From positions 12,946-76,945 of the forward strand of contig JAJDEH010000288.1 of NCBI GenBank assembly GCA_029259935.1: DNA of 64,000 nucleotides. Reading direction: 5' to 3'. The notes beneath the pieces are model-generated. The model ran no database searches, was not told where the DNA came from, and saw only the letters and a program-made list of their open reading frames with translations. This stretch comes from Planctomycetota bacterium (GTDB lineage: Bacteria > Planctomycetota > Planctomycetia > Pirellulales > Pirellulaceae). This document shows positions 29,114-36,935 of the stretch, piece after piece. The position numbers and the translations under genes are program-made. Position 1 is the first letter of the stretch. The number at the start of each line of letters is the position of its first letter.

Positions 29114-30229
29114 ATGGATAATCAACCTACATCAAAGCAATTGCTTCGGTCATTTCGTATGCACGACCTCCCGCTGCCCAATCGCGTAGCGATGGCACCG
29201 ATGACCCGCTCCCGAGCGGGTGAGAGTCGGGTTCCCAACGCACTGATGGCCGAGTATTACTCGCAACGTGCGACGGCAGGACTGATCATTACCGAAGCGA
29301 CAACTATCTCGCCGCAGGCAAATGGCTGGAACCAGTCACCGGGCATTTACACGGATAAAATGGTCGAGGGTTGGAAATTGGTGACCGAGGCAGTTCACGC
29401 GCAAGGAGGTCGTGTCTTTCTCCAACTTTGGCATATGGGTCGCGCGTCACACAGCGATTTCCATGATGGTGATCTGCCAGTGGCGCCCTCGGCGATCGCG
29501 ATCAGCGGCGATGGAATTCACACGCCCGACGGTGAGAAAAAGCAGTATGAGATTCCACGAGTTCTGGAAACCGTCGAGATTCCAAAAATCGTCGAAGACT
29601 ATCGCCAAGCGGCGGAGCGCGCGCTTGCGGCAGGATTCGACGGCGTCGAAATCAATTCGGCCAACGGCTATTTGCTTGACCAGTTTTTGCAATCCAAAAC
29701 CAACCACCGAACGGACGTCTACGGTGGCAGCATTGAAAACCGCTACCGCTTTCTTGGAGAAGTGGTCGACGCGGTGACAAGCGTCTTCCCGGTGAATCGA
29801 GTTGCCGTGCGAATCGCTCCGAACGGCGGCTTCAACGATATGGGATCGCCTGATTACCACGAACAATTCACGTACGTTGCCGGTCAACTTGACACCTACG
29901 GATTGGCCTACCTGCATGTGATGGACGGCACCGGATTTGGATTCCACCAACTGGGCGAGCCAATGACACTGCGTGACTTCAGAAGTCGTTTTCATGGGCC
30001 TTTGATGGGCAACGTCGGCTATACGGAAGCGACGGCCGAAGCCGCAATCGCAAGTGAAAATGCCGATCTAATCGCGTTTGGTCGCCCCTTCATCAGCAAT
30101 CCCGATCTCGTTCGGCGGTTTGCGAACAACTGGCCGCTAGCCGAACCGGCTGACATGTCGACTTGGTACTCGTTCGACGAGAAAGGGTACGCGGACTATC
30201 CAAAATACGATGTCGAACAAAGGGCGTGA
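29114..30229 (+). CDS. Old yellow enzyme family ene-reductase
   Basis: This 371-residue flavin TIM barrel (NemA/OYE type) reduces activated C=C bonds, for example in N-ethylmaleimide-like electrophiles, nitro compounds or nitrate esters, using NAD(P)H. Signatures seen are the N-terminal NRVAMAPMTRSRA, LQLWHMGRASH at about 112, the substrate-binding pair in FDGVEINSANGYLLDQFLQ (split around residue 185), NHRTDVYGGS and the late FGRPFISNPDLV. Start ATG 29114 follows AAAGGAA. It is co-directional with cysH and cysE. In Escherichia coli a TetR protein, NemR, controls nemA, which makes the same pairing here attractive. Confidence 0.93.
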   Translation: MDNQPTSKQLLRSFRMHDLPLPNRVAMAPMTRSRAGESRVPNALMAEYYSQRATAGLIITEATTISPQANGWNQSPGIYTDKMVEGWKLVTEAVHAQGGRVFLQLWHMGRASHSDFHDGDLPVAPSAIAISGDGIHTPDGEKKQYEIPRVLETVEIPKIVEDYRQAAERALAAGFDGVEINSANGYLLDQFLQSKTNHRTDVYGGSIENRYRFLGEVVDAVTSVFPVNRVAVRIAPNGGFNDMGSPDYHEQFTYVAGQLDTYGLAYLHVMDGTGFGFHQLGEPMTLRDFRSRFHGPLMGNVGYTEATAEAAIASENADLIAFGRPFISNPDLVRRFANNWPLAEPADMSTWYSFDEKGYADYPKYDVEQRA

Positions 30230-30360
30230 CTGCGCCCGCGTTTATCGCAATCACTCGCGCAACGACAAAACGTTCAGTCGGTTTTCACTACGAGCAGTCA
30301 TTCAAAGAACTCAACTCCTATTTCAGTAGATCTCGGAATATAGCAAAGGAAATAGAGGAC

Positions 30361-31116
30361 ATGTCAAAGCTCAACAACAAAATCGCAGTCGTCACAGGCG
30401 GAAACAGCGGCATTGGTCTCGCGACGGCGAAACGTTTTACCGCCGAAGGAGCCAAGGTGATCATTACGGGTCGCCGTAAAGAAGCCGTCGACGAAGCCGT
30501 AGCCAGTATTGGCGGGGGTGCTTCAGGAATCGTTGCCGATGCAGCCGATTTAGCTGACACGGATCGGATGATCGAACAGATCCGGGAAGAGCACGGTCGA
30601 ATCGATGTGTTGTTCGTTAACGCGGGTGTAGCGCCGATGGCGCCACTCGCGGAAACGGACGAAGCCAGCTTTGATCAAATTTTTGGCATCAACGTCAAGG
30701 GACTCTATTTCACCTTGCAAAAAGCCTTGCCACTTTTGAATCCTGGTGCATCGGTGATCTTGAACGCGTCGGTCGTCCAAAAGGTCGGCTTTCCAGGGGC
30801 AAGCGCTTACGCGGCATCGAAAGCGGCTGTTCGATCGATTGGGCAAACAGCCGCGGCGGAACTCGCTCATCAAGGAATCCGCGTGAACCTGCTCAGTCCC
30901 GGTCCGATCGAAACTCCGATCTACGGAAAGACAGGGTTGCCGCAAGAAGCAGTCGACGGAATGGGAGAAAAGTTCGCCGCCAGCATACCGCTTGGACGTT
31001 TCGGCACGCCCGACGAAATGGCCAACGTCGCGCTCTTCCTTGCATCCGACGAAAGCAGTTACATCACCGGTACCGACATTCAGGCCGACGGCGGCATGAC
31101 CCAGGCATTCTCATGA
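30361..31116 (+). CDS. Short-chain dehydrogenase/reductase
   Basis: This 251-residue SDR starts at ATG 30361 after AGGAAATAGAGG. It shows the nucleotide-binding motif TGGNSGIG (about 13-20), NAG (about 85), the catalytic serine region NASVV, YAASK (Tyr and Lys about 149-153), and PIETPIYG with the usual C-terminal GTDIQADGG. GRRKEAVDE after strand 2 suggests NADP preference. These enzymes oxidise or reduce alcohols, aldehydes and ketones. It is 131 bases downstream of the ene-reductase and is probably in the same operon, where it might process carbonyl products. Confidence 0.92.
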   Translation: MSKLNNKIAVVTGGNSGIGLATAKRFTAEGAKVIITGRRKEAVDEAVASIGGGASGIVADAADLADTDRMIEQIREEHGRIDVLFVNAGVAPMAPLAETDEASFDQIFGINVKGLYFTLQKALPLLNPGASVILNASVVQKVGFPGASAYAASKAAVRSIGQTAAAELAHQGIRVNLLSPGPIETPIYGKTGLPQEAVDGMGEKFAASIPLGRFGTPDEMANVALFLASDESSYITGTDIQADGGMTQAFS

Positions 31117-31193
31117 TCAGAGGCAACTCAATTACGAGCGACTCGAGACCAATTAAGTTGTCGGACGATCGCGGCACGTAGGAGGGTTTGGCC

Positions 31194-31796
31194 ATGGGGA
31201 AAAAAGTGACGCGCTGCAAGTGGGCTGACGGAGTCAGTCCCAACTATATCGAATACCACGACGACGAGTGGGGCGTACCCGTCTACGACGATAAGGTGCA
31301 ATTCGAGTTTCTAATTCTTGAAGGCGCACAGGCGGGGTTAAGCTGGTCAACCATACTCAACAAACGCGACGGATATCGAGACGCATTTGCTGAATTTGAC
31401 GTGCGGAACGTCGCGAGGTTTACAAAAAATCGCGTCGAAAAATTGCTGCGGAATCCAGCGATCGTCAGAAACCGCCTAAAGGTCGAGTCCACCATCACGA
31501 ATGCAAAGGCTTTTCTTACAGTGCAGAAGGAATTTGGCAGCTTTAGCGACTACATCTGGGACTTCGTCGACGGCAAGCCGTTGCAGAACCGTTTCAAACA
31601 AGTCGCCGATATTCCTGACACGTCGCGCGAATCGGATGCGCTTAGTAAAGACTTGAAAAAGCGTGGCTTCAGATTTGTTGGCAGCACGATTATGTACGCA
31701 CACATGCAAGCGACAGGCCTCGTCAACGATCACGTTGTTGGCTGCTTTCGCCACAAGCACTGCGCGACGCTGGCCAAAACACTGCGAATGTCTTGA
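31194..31796 (+). CDS. tag: DNA-3-methyladenine glycosylase I
   Basis: Tag removes 3-methyladenine from alkylated DNA to begin base-excision repair. The 200-residue protein begins at ATG 31194, preceded by AGGAGGG. It shows RCKWADGVSPNYIEYHDDEW near the start (Tyr and Trp stack on the base), then FEFLILEGAQAGLSW with a catalytic-pocket Glu at about 38, and a late zinc-binding part with His and Cys (HMQATGLVNDH and CFRH). Length fits the family. It follows the SDR by 77 bases on the same strand. Its presence beside an electrophile-reducing enzyme suits a response to alkylating stress, though shared control is not shown. Confidence 0.93.
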   Translation: MGKKVTRCKWADGVSPNYIEYHDDEWGVPVYDDKVQFEFLILEGAQAGLSWSTILNKRDGYRDAFAEFDVRNVARFTKNRVEKLLRNPAIVRNRLKVESTITNAKAFLTVQKEFGSFSDYIWDFVDGKPLQNRFKQVADIPDTSRESDALSKDLKKRGFRFVGSTIMYAHMQATGLVNDHVVGCFRHKHCATLAKTLRMS

Positions 31797-31811
31797 CGAA
31801 AGGAATCGACA

Positions 31812-31901
31812 ATGAAAAACCGAGCTACTGCGTACTGGATCGGACAGATGCAGTTATTGGCAAGCGGAGTCGGTTGCGATAAGCGGAGTGGATGCCTGTA
31901 G
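31812..31901 (+). pseudogene. Possible 5' remnant of a DoxX-family gene
   Basis: After a GAAAGGAA ribosome binding site, 16 bases past tag, a 29-codon ORF opens MKNRATAYWI and closes soon after LLASGV. This resembles the start of DoxX-family membrane proteins, which often sit near TetR regulators, with an internal deletion. From 31902 to 32486 I see no supportable gene. An open frame at about 32243-32455 and a 72-codon frame ending at 32110 have no family features. The stretch reads as decayed DNA at the end of the cluster. Confidence 0.35.
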
Positions 31902-32486
31902 CAGCACGCATATCGCCCGGCGGTGTTCGCGATCCCGAAATGAGCTGGTGCGACCTTTGCACCGAGATCAGGCGGCGAGTGCCCACTTACAGCACGTATT
32001 TTAACGCTGCGAAGACTTTTCCCAATATTACCTATTCGACCATCTCGCTCATGGGTCACTCCGGTCTAAAAAAAGATGGAGGCACTCCCGTGGATTCCAA
32101 GAAGAAGTGAATTCCGCCATTGCATTCAATGATCGTAAACAAAAACGGGGCAGGTTAACCGGAGACGGTTACGATAAACGGGGTCGATACGTAGGACAGT
32201 ACGAATAGCGGCTGCCTGAATTGGTCTGTCACGTGGTTCTTCGTGCCGTGGAGAGCCAAGCAATTACGACTGGCCCGGCTGCCCCTGGACGATCCGGTGA
32301 ATAACGAAACCACCTGGGTCCATGACGGCCTGATTCGCTTCATCAATTCGGTCGCGTCAGCCGCCCGGCGCGAACTGAATGTCTGGCGCGTGGAGAGATT
32401 CCCGTTGGCTGGCCGTCGAGATTGTCGTTGTTCGCTCCGCGAACATGACGCATGAACAAGACGAAAACGTTTTGATCGTGGAGCGA

Positions 32487-33593
32487 TCAACGACTTTCGA
32501 TCAGTTCTCGGTATAGATCCGCGTGTCGATTGATCATTTTTTCGACCGAGAAATCTTGCAGCATTCGTTGGCGTCCGGCTTCTCCCATTTTGCGGGCTAG
32601 TTCCTGATCCTCCAGCAGCAACTTGGTTTGGCGTGCGAACTCGGCGCGGTCGCCAACCGGTACAAGAAATCCAGTCTGATTCTCGACGACCAAGTCGCGA
32701 TTGCCGGCGATGTTGGTCGCCACGATGGGCAGGCCCGCCGACATGGCTTCCATAATGGCATTCGACTGGCCTTCATATCCGCTGCCCAGCCACAGGCAAT
32801 CGAAGTGAGGGAGCAGTCGCGGAATGTCGTCTCGCGATCCAAGAAAGTGAACGCGGTCCTGAAGTTCGCACTGGTCTCGATAGCGTTCGAGCCGCCAGCG
32901 CTGCGGGCCGTCGCCAATAATCAACAAATGGACGTCATCTCGAATGCACTTGAGCAGGTCGGTGGCCCATATTAAATCCTTGAGGCGTTTTTGCGGCCAT
33001 AATCGGCCCACGGCCCCCACCAGACGCGCGTCGGCTGGCAGGCCCAGTTCGGAAAGCAGTTGTTCTCGTAAAAGTTCGTCTGCGGGTTCGAAGGGAGGAA
33101 TCCCATTAGGGATCACCGCGAATTTCTCCTTGGACAGCCCGCGCTCGACATAGAAGTCAACCACGCCACTGCTGTTGGTGCAGATGCGATCGGTTCGGCG
33201 GGCCAGCCAGCGGTCGATCGCCAGTTCATGCCACACTTTCCATGGATCGACACACCGCTCGCCACCGACAATGTGCTTCACCCCCGTGCGTATTGCGGCA
33301 TAGCGGCCATAAGCGTTGGCAGCGAAGATCCAAGTGTGTACCAGGTCGGGCCCCAAGTGGCGGATGTGCCGCTTCAGCCGCCACAATGCGCCCGGATCGA
33401 TTTTCCAAGTCTTTCCAATAATCGAGGTCGGAACCTCCGCGTCCTCCAAGTTCTGCAGCAAAGGGCCACCGCGAGTCAAAGCGCACACATGTACCTCGAA
33501 CTCGTCGCGCGGCAGTCCGGCGGCGAGCAGCGAGAGTTGCTTTTCCGCGCCGCTGCGATCCAAGGTCGGAATAATTTGAAGGATGCGTTTCAC
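32487..33593 (-). CDS. Family 4 glycosyltransferase (GT-B)
   Basis: This 368-residue GT-B enzyme has an N-terminal acceptor domain starting MKRILQIIPTLDRSGAEKQL with the GGAE-like loop. The C-terminal donor domain has VGRLWPQKRLKDLI at about 195-210, and the EX7E-type stretch in GYEGQSNAIMEAMSAGLPIVAT. It transfers a sugar from a nucleotide donor, probably in exopolysaccharide or lipid-glycan synthesis. Its start overlaps the stop of the upstream glycosyltransferase by four bases, so the two are translationally coupled and likely act in sequence. Donor and acceptor cannot be told. Confidence 0.92.
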   Translation of the reverse strand: MKRILQIIPTLDRSGAEKQLSLLAAGLPRDEFEVHVCALTRGGPLLQNLEDAEVPTSIIGKTWKIDPGALWRLKRHIRHLGPDLVHTWIFAANAYGRYAAIRTGVKHIVGGERCVDPWKVWHELAIDRWLARRTDRICTNSSGVVDFYVERGLSKEKFAVIPNGIPPFEPADELLREQLLSELGLPADARLVGAVGRLWPQKRLKDLIWATDLLKCIRDDVHLLIIGDGPQRWRLERYRDQCELQDRVHFLGSRDDIPRLLPHFDCLWLGSGYEGQSNAIMEAMSAGLPIVATNIAGNRDLVVENQTGFLVPVGDRAEFARQTKLLLEDQELARKMGEAGRQRMLQDFSVEKMINRHADLYRELIESR

Positions 33594-34771
33594 TCAGCTC
33601 GGCTCGATTTTTGCTGGACTAATTTCTCGAACAGTTGCATCAGTTGTTGAGTGGTTTGTTCGAGGGGAAATTTTTGGCGGACGAATTGCTGAGTATGAGC
33701 AGCCCGCCGATCAGCCAGTTCCTGATTGGCAAAGATACCGGCAATCGCGTCGCCCAGCGCTTTAGAATCGCCCGGCGGTACGAAGGATGCAAGTTGCTCG
33801 TCAATCAGTTCGCGGCTATCGGCCGTTTCCGTCGCCACAATTGGCAGCCCGGCAGTCGCGGCCGCCAGCAGGGCCGTGGATTGCCCTTCGTCACGGGCCG
33901 GTTGGACAAACACATCGGCGGCGTACAGCACTTCTCCCAAATCGTCGAACATTCCCGGCATGATGACGTGGTTGGCCAGTTCCATGCGACGGATCTTTCG
34001 CCAAATATCTTGACCATGAATGCCCTCGCCCAACAGCCACAGGCGGGCGTGAGGCCACCGCCGAACGACGGCCGCATAGGCATCCACCAACTCATGCAAT
34101 CCCATCGCTTCGTGAAACGTACCGGCATAGACCGCCAGCGGTGCATTTTCCGCAAGTGCGAACAGATCGTGCAGCTTCGCCAAACTGTATCGGGCCTCTT
34201 TTCGCCGGAGGGCCGTGCGGGGCTCGAGAGCCGCATGACCTGGATGGGATGAATGCGTGCGGTCGCTCGCGTAGCCGGACGATCCCAGCTCTTCGGCGAT
34301 CGTGGCGGAAGGCGCAAGCAGCGCGTCCGCGTCTTGGCAGCGACGTTGAATGCGCCGGCCAAATCGAGCGGTTTGCTGCCAATTGCAATCGCCGGCGACG
34401 CCGCCCGCCGCGGGTCGCAGCACCACGGGCACTTGCGACCTACCCAGCGCCCCGACCACGGAATAGGCTTCGTGCTTGAGCTCCGAAACAAGGGCCACGT
34501 CAATTTCATCCTGATGCGCTCGCAGCCACTTTCCGACGCCGCCCATATAGCGCAGCGTTCCCCAGCCGCTTGACGAATAGGGAACGCGCACGATGCGCGC
34601 ATCGCGAAACACCAGCGACTTGGGCCAATGCTTTTCCCATTGGGCCGTGATAATGGTCACCCGCGCGCCCAGGCGGGACATTTCCGAAGCCAAGTCAGCC
34701 AACATCATTTCCGTTACGCCCGCAATCGGCCAAAAGGTTCGCGTTACCAGCGCCACTCGTAACGGGTTCAT
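33590..34771 (-). CDS. Family 4 glycosyltransferase (GT-B)
   Basis: This 393-residue GT-B enzyme has an N-terminal domain with VALVTRTFWPIAGVTEMMLADLA, a glycine-containing acceptor loop at about 14-22, and the C-terminal donor domain with VYAGTFHEAMGLHELVDAY, WLLGEGI, and the EX7E-like region QSTALLAAATAGLPIVATET. Here the first Glu of the usual EX7E is weak (DEGQSTALLAA), which may mean an altered donor site. It overlaps hpt upstream and the second glycosyltransferase downstream by four bases each, forming a tight three-gene operon. It probably works in surface glycan synthesis. Confidence 0.9.
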   Translation of the reverse strand: MNPLRVALVTRTFWPIAGVTEMMLADLASEMSRLGARVTIITAQWEKHWPKSLVFRDARIVRVPYSSSGWGTLRYMGGVGKWLRAHQDEIDVALVSELKHEAYSVVGALGRSQVPVVLRPAAGGVAGDCNWQQTARFGRRIQRRCQDADALLAPSATIAEELGSSGYASDRTHSSHPGHAALEPRTALRRKEARYSLAKLHDLFALAENAPLAVYAGTFHEAMGLHELVDAYAAVVRRWPHARLWLLGEGIHGQDIWRKIRRMELANHVIMPGMFDDLGEVLYAADVFVQPARDEGQSTALLAAATAGLPIVATETADSRELIDEQLASFVPPGDSKALGDAIAGIFANQELADRRAAHTQQFVRQKFPLEQTTQQLMQLFEKLVQQKSSRAE

Positions 34772-35298
34772 GCCGAAGATTCCGCGAGGTCTTGCGGTTC
34801 CATGGCGGCTAGATAAGGAAGGTTTCGAAACGCGTCTTGATAGTCCAGGCCATAGCCAACCACGAACTCGTCCGGAATTTCAAAGGCCACATAATCCGGC
34901 TTCAAATCGACTTCTTGACGGCCCTCCTTCCGCAGTAGCACCGCCGAGCGAATCGAGCGGGGATTCATGTCGCCCATCAAACTGATCACTTCCCGTAGCG
35001 TATGCCCCGTATCAAAAATATCGTCCACCAGTAGAACTTCGCGGTCTTCGATATCGAGCAGCAGTTCCGAGTTAATCGTCAACGTTCCACGCTCGGTGCC
35101 TTGCCGATAGCTGCTGGCCTGAATCACACCCACGCGCAGCGGCATGGCCAGCAGGCGAATCAAGTCCGCCAGCAGCACGACGCTGCCGGTCAGCACGGCG
35201 ACGATCGTCAGCGGGCGGTCGCCATAGGAGGCCGCAATCTCGTCCGCCATCCGCCGCACGCCGTCACGCAGTTGTTGTTCGGTTAGTACTGTTTTCAA
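34768..35298 (-). CDS. hpt: Hypoxanthine phosphoribosyltransferase
   Basis: Hpt salvages hypoxanthine and guanine to IMP and GMP using PRPP. The 176-residue protein carries the PRPP-binding motif VLLVDDIFDTGHTL at about 95-108, the flexible-loop region with SSYRQGTERG, and the late YVAFEIPDEFVVGYGLDYQ that holds the purine. Length is usual for the bacterial enzyme. It leads an operon with two glycosyltransferases through ATGA overlaps, an association without an obvious metabolic reason. Identification is secure. Confidence 0.95.
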   Translation of the reverse strand: MKTVLTEQQLRDGVRRMADEIAASYGDRPLTIVAVLTGSVVLLADLIRLLAMPLRVGVIQASSYRQGTERGTLTINSELLLDIEDREVLLVDDIFDTGHTLREVISLMGDMNPRSIRSAVLLRKEGRQEVDLKPDYVAFEIPDEFVVGYGLDYQDAFRNLPYLAAMEPQDLAESSA

Positions 35299-35445
35299 TG
35301 GGCTGTTTCCGCCAAAGAGAAGGGTGGCGTTATTTTACGGACTCAACGCGCGACCGTGTAGGGCGCGGCTACCGAACCTGGCGGCAAATCGCTAGACTGG
35401 GCATGCATCTGGTCGATTCATCGGTAATCCACTTCCCCATATCCA

Positions 35446-36198
35446 ATGTCGCACGAAAATGGAAAATGGAGCGAGGTCGTCATCGCGGGACACCCGTGTG
35501 ACGTCTACGAGCCGCCTCAACTGAACGAACATGGCTGGACCGTCATGTATTTGCACGGCGTGCACGTGAACCGCCTCATGGACAAGGCCAAGTTCGTCGA
35601 ACAGTTCGACCGCCATGGCCTGCGGGTCATCGCGCCGATCACGCAAAGAAGTTGGTGGAGCGACAAGATTTGTCCGGAGTTTGATCCGCGCATCACGGCC
35701 GAGCGCTATGTATTGGACGAGGTTTTGCCATTCGTCGAGCGGGAGTGGTCGGCGGGGCCACCGGCGGTGGGCCTGCTGGGGACGAGCATGGGCGGCCAAG
35801 GAGCTTTGCGGTTTTCTTTCAAATACCCGAACACCTTTCCTGTGGTGGCCGCCATTTCTCCGGCGATCGACTATCAACATCGCCTGGACGAGGGCGACGA
35901 AATTCTGATGCAGATGTATCCGGACCCGGAGTCGATCCGGCAAGACACCGCAACACTGCACATTCATCCGTTGAATTGGCCGCGTCACCAGTTCTTTTGT
36001 TGCTGTCCGGAAGACTACCGCTGGTGGGAAAGCGCCGACCGTCTACGAATGAAACTCTATTCGCTGGGTATCCCCCACGAATGCGACATGGAAACCAAGG
36101 GCGGCGGACACGGCTTTGGTTACTACAACCTCATGGCCGAACGGGCCGTTGGATTTATCGCCGAACGGCTCGAGCGCGAACGTCTGCGTGTAGTATGA
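35446..36198 (+). CDS. Alpha/beta hydrolase (esterase-like)
   Basis: This 250-residue cytoplasmic protein has an alpha/beta-hydrolase core: MYLHGVHVNRL for the oxyanion region, the nucleophile elbow GTSMGGQGA (Ser at about 109), and a late His in GGGHGFGYY. It resembles the esterase D / putative esterase group, which cleaves small esters such as S-formylglutathione, but without clear glutathione-specific marks. No signal peptide is present. It stands alone on the plus strand, diverging from hpt with about 150 bases between them. Confidence 0.85.
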   Translation: MSHENGKWSEVVIAGHPCDVYEPPQLNEHGWTVMYLHGVHVNRLMDKAKFVEQFDRHGLRVIAPITQRSWWSDKICPEFDPRITAERYVLDEVLPFVEREWSAGPPAVGLLGTSMGGQGALRFSFKYPNTFPVVAAISPAIDYQHRLDEGDEILMQMYPDPESIRQDTATLHIHPLNWPRHQFFCCCPEDYRWWESADRLRMKLYSLGIPHECDMETKGGGHGFGYYNLMAERAVGFIAERLERERLRVV

Positions 36199-36220
36199 CA
36201 CTCGCCAAGTTGAATTTCGT

Positions 36221-36604
36221 TTAGTTGCGAAGATACCAATACTTGTCGCCCTTTTCGAAAACGATTTCCGGTTGTGGGAAGTCCTTCCCGCTGATACGGA
36301 AAGTCGCTTTCGTTTTGTCGGCGTTAATAGTTGGCTTTTGTGTTTTGATCTTCTTGAACGCGGCCAAAGTCGTTTTCGAGTTGCCTTCGGCGAACTTGGC
36401 GACTAGGTCGTCCAGGCTGCGCGTCTCTCGAATTTTTTTCAAATCGTCGGGATGAGCTATGTCGAGGACGAATTCCCGATACGAACCGGCCTCGAGCAGT
36501 TCGATTCCATAGAGGACCAAAGTGTCGACGTCCTGTCGTTTTTCCTCGTCGGTGAGTTCGGCACAGGTCAAGGCGGACAGAACCATCAGGCAACAAGTTG
36601 TCAT
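36221..36604 (-). CDS. Small secreted protein, unknown
   Basis: This is a 127-residue protein from the ATG at 36604, favoured because GGAGCG stands upstream; an in-frame earlier start adds seven residues. It has a short signal-like N-terminus (CCLMVLSALTCAEL), with a cysteine that could be lipidated, though the lipobox is poor. The remainder is charged, with an AAFKKIKTQKP stretch and a beta-like tail (FRISGKDFPQPEIVFEKG). It is not a recognised family. It converges with the esterase gene, with 22 bases between stops. Confidence 0.65.
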   Translation of the reverse strand: MTTCCLMVLSALTCAELTDEEKRQDVDTLVLYGIELLEAGSYREFVLDIAHPDDLKKIRETRSLDDLVAKFAEGNSKTTLAAFKKIKTQKPTINADKTKATFRISGKDFPQPEIVFEKGDKYWYLRN

Positions 36605-36935
36605 TTTCGCGCTCCGAAAAATCAATGCTGGGTTTACCTAGGGAATTGTAGCAAAACTACGATTGGTTCGTCGCAATTCGCTGACCGTTTTCACGTGGAT
36701 CGGCGGACAAAACACTGCCGGAATTGTAAGGAAGAAGATCAGGACGCGGCTGTTATACTGGAGTCGCCCGCAACACCCTGGAACGACGTTGAAGGTGGGG
36801 CCGTCGATGCGTGCGGGTGACTGGAAGCGGATCGCATTCTATAACTAGGAATCGGCCGTCTCCATTCGGCGGAAGCGCCGCCCGCGCCGCAAGTTATGCC
36901 CATTCATGCACTTAAACAAGTGACCCCAACGATCA
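36605..36935. other. Gene-free spacer
   Basis: These 331 bases lie between divergent genes and presumably hold both promoters. I see no coding frame, repeat or clear -35/-10 pair. Confidence 0.4.

Noticed and set aside
31892..32110. Open frame ending GGTPVDSKKK
   Set aside because: No ribosome binding site, no family features, and it overlaps the DoxX-like remnant in a decayed stretch.
32243..32455. 70-codon open frame before the glycosyltransferase
   Set aside because: No ribosome binding site or recognisable fold; residue content looks accidental.
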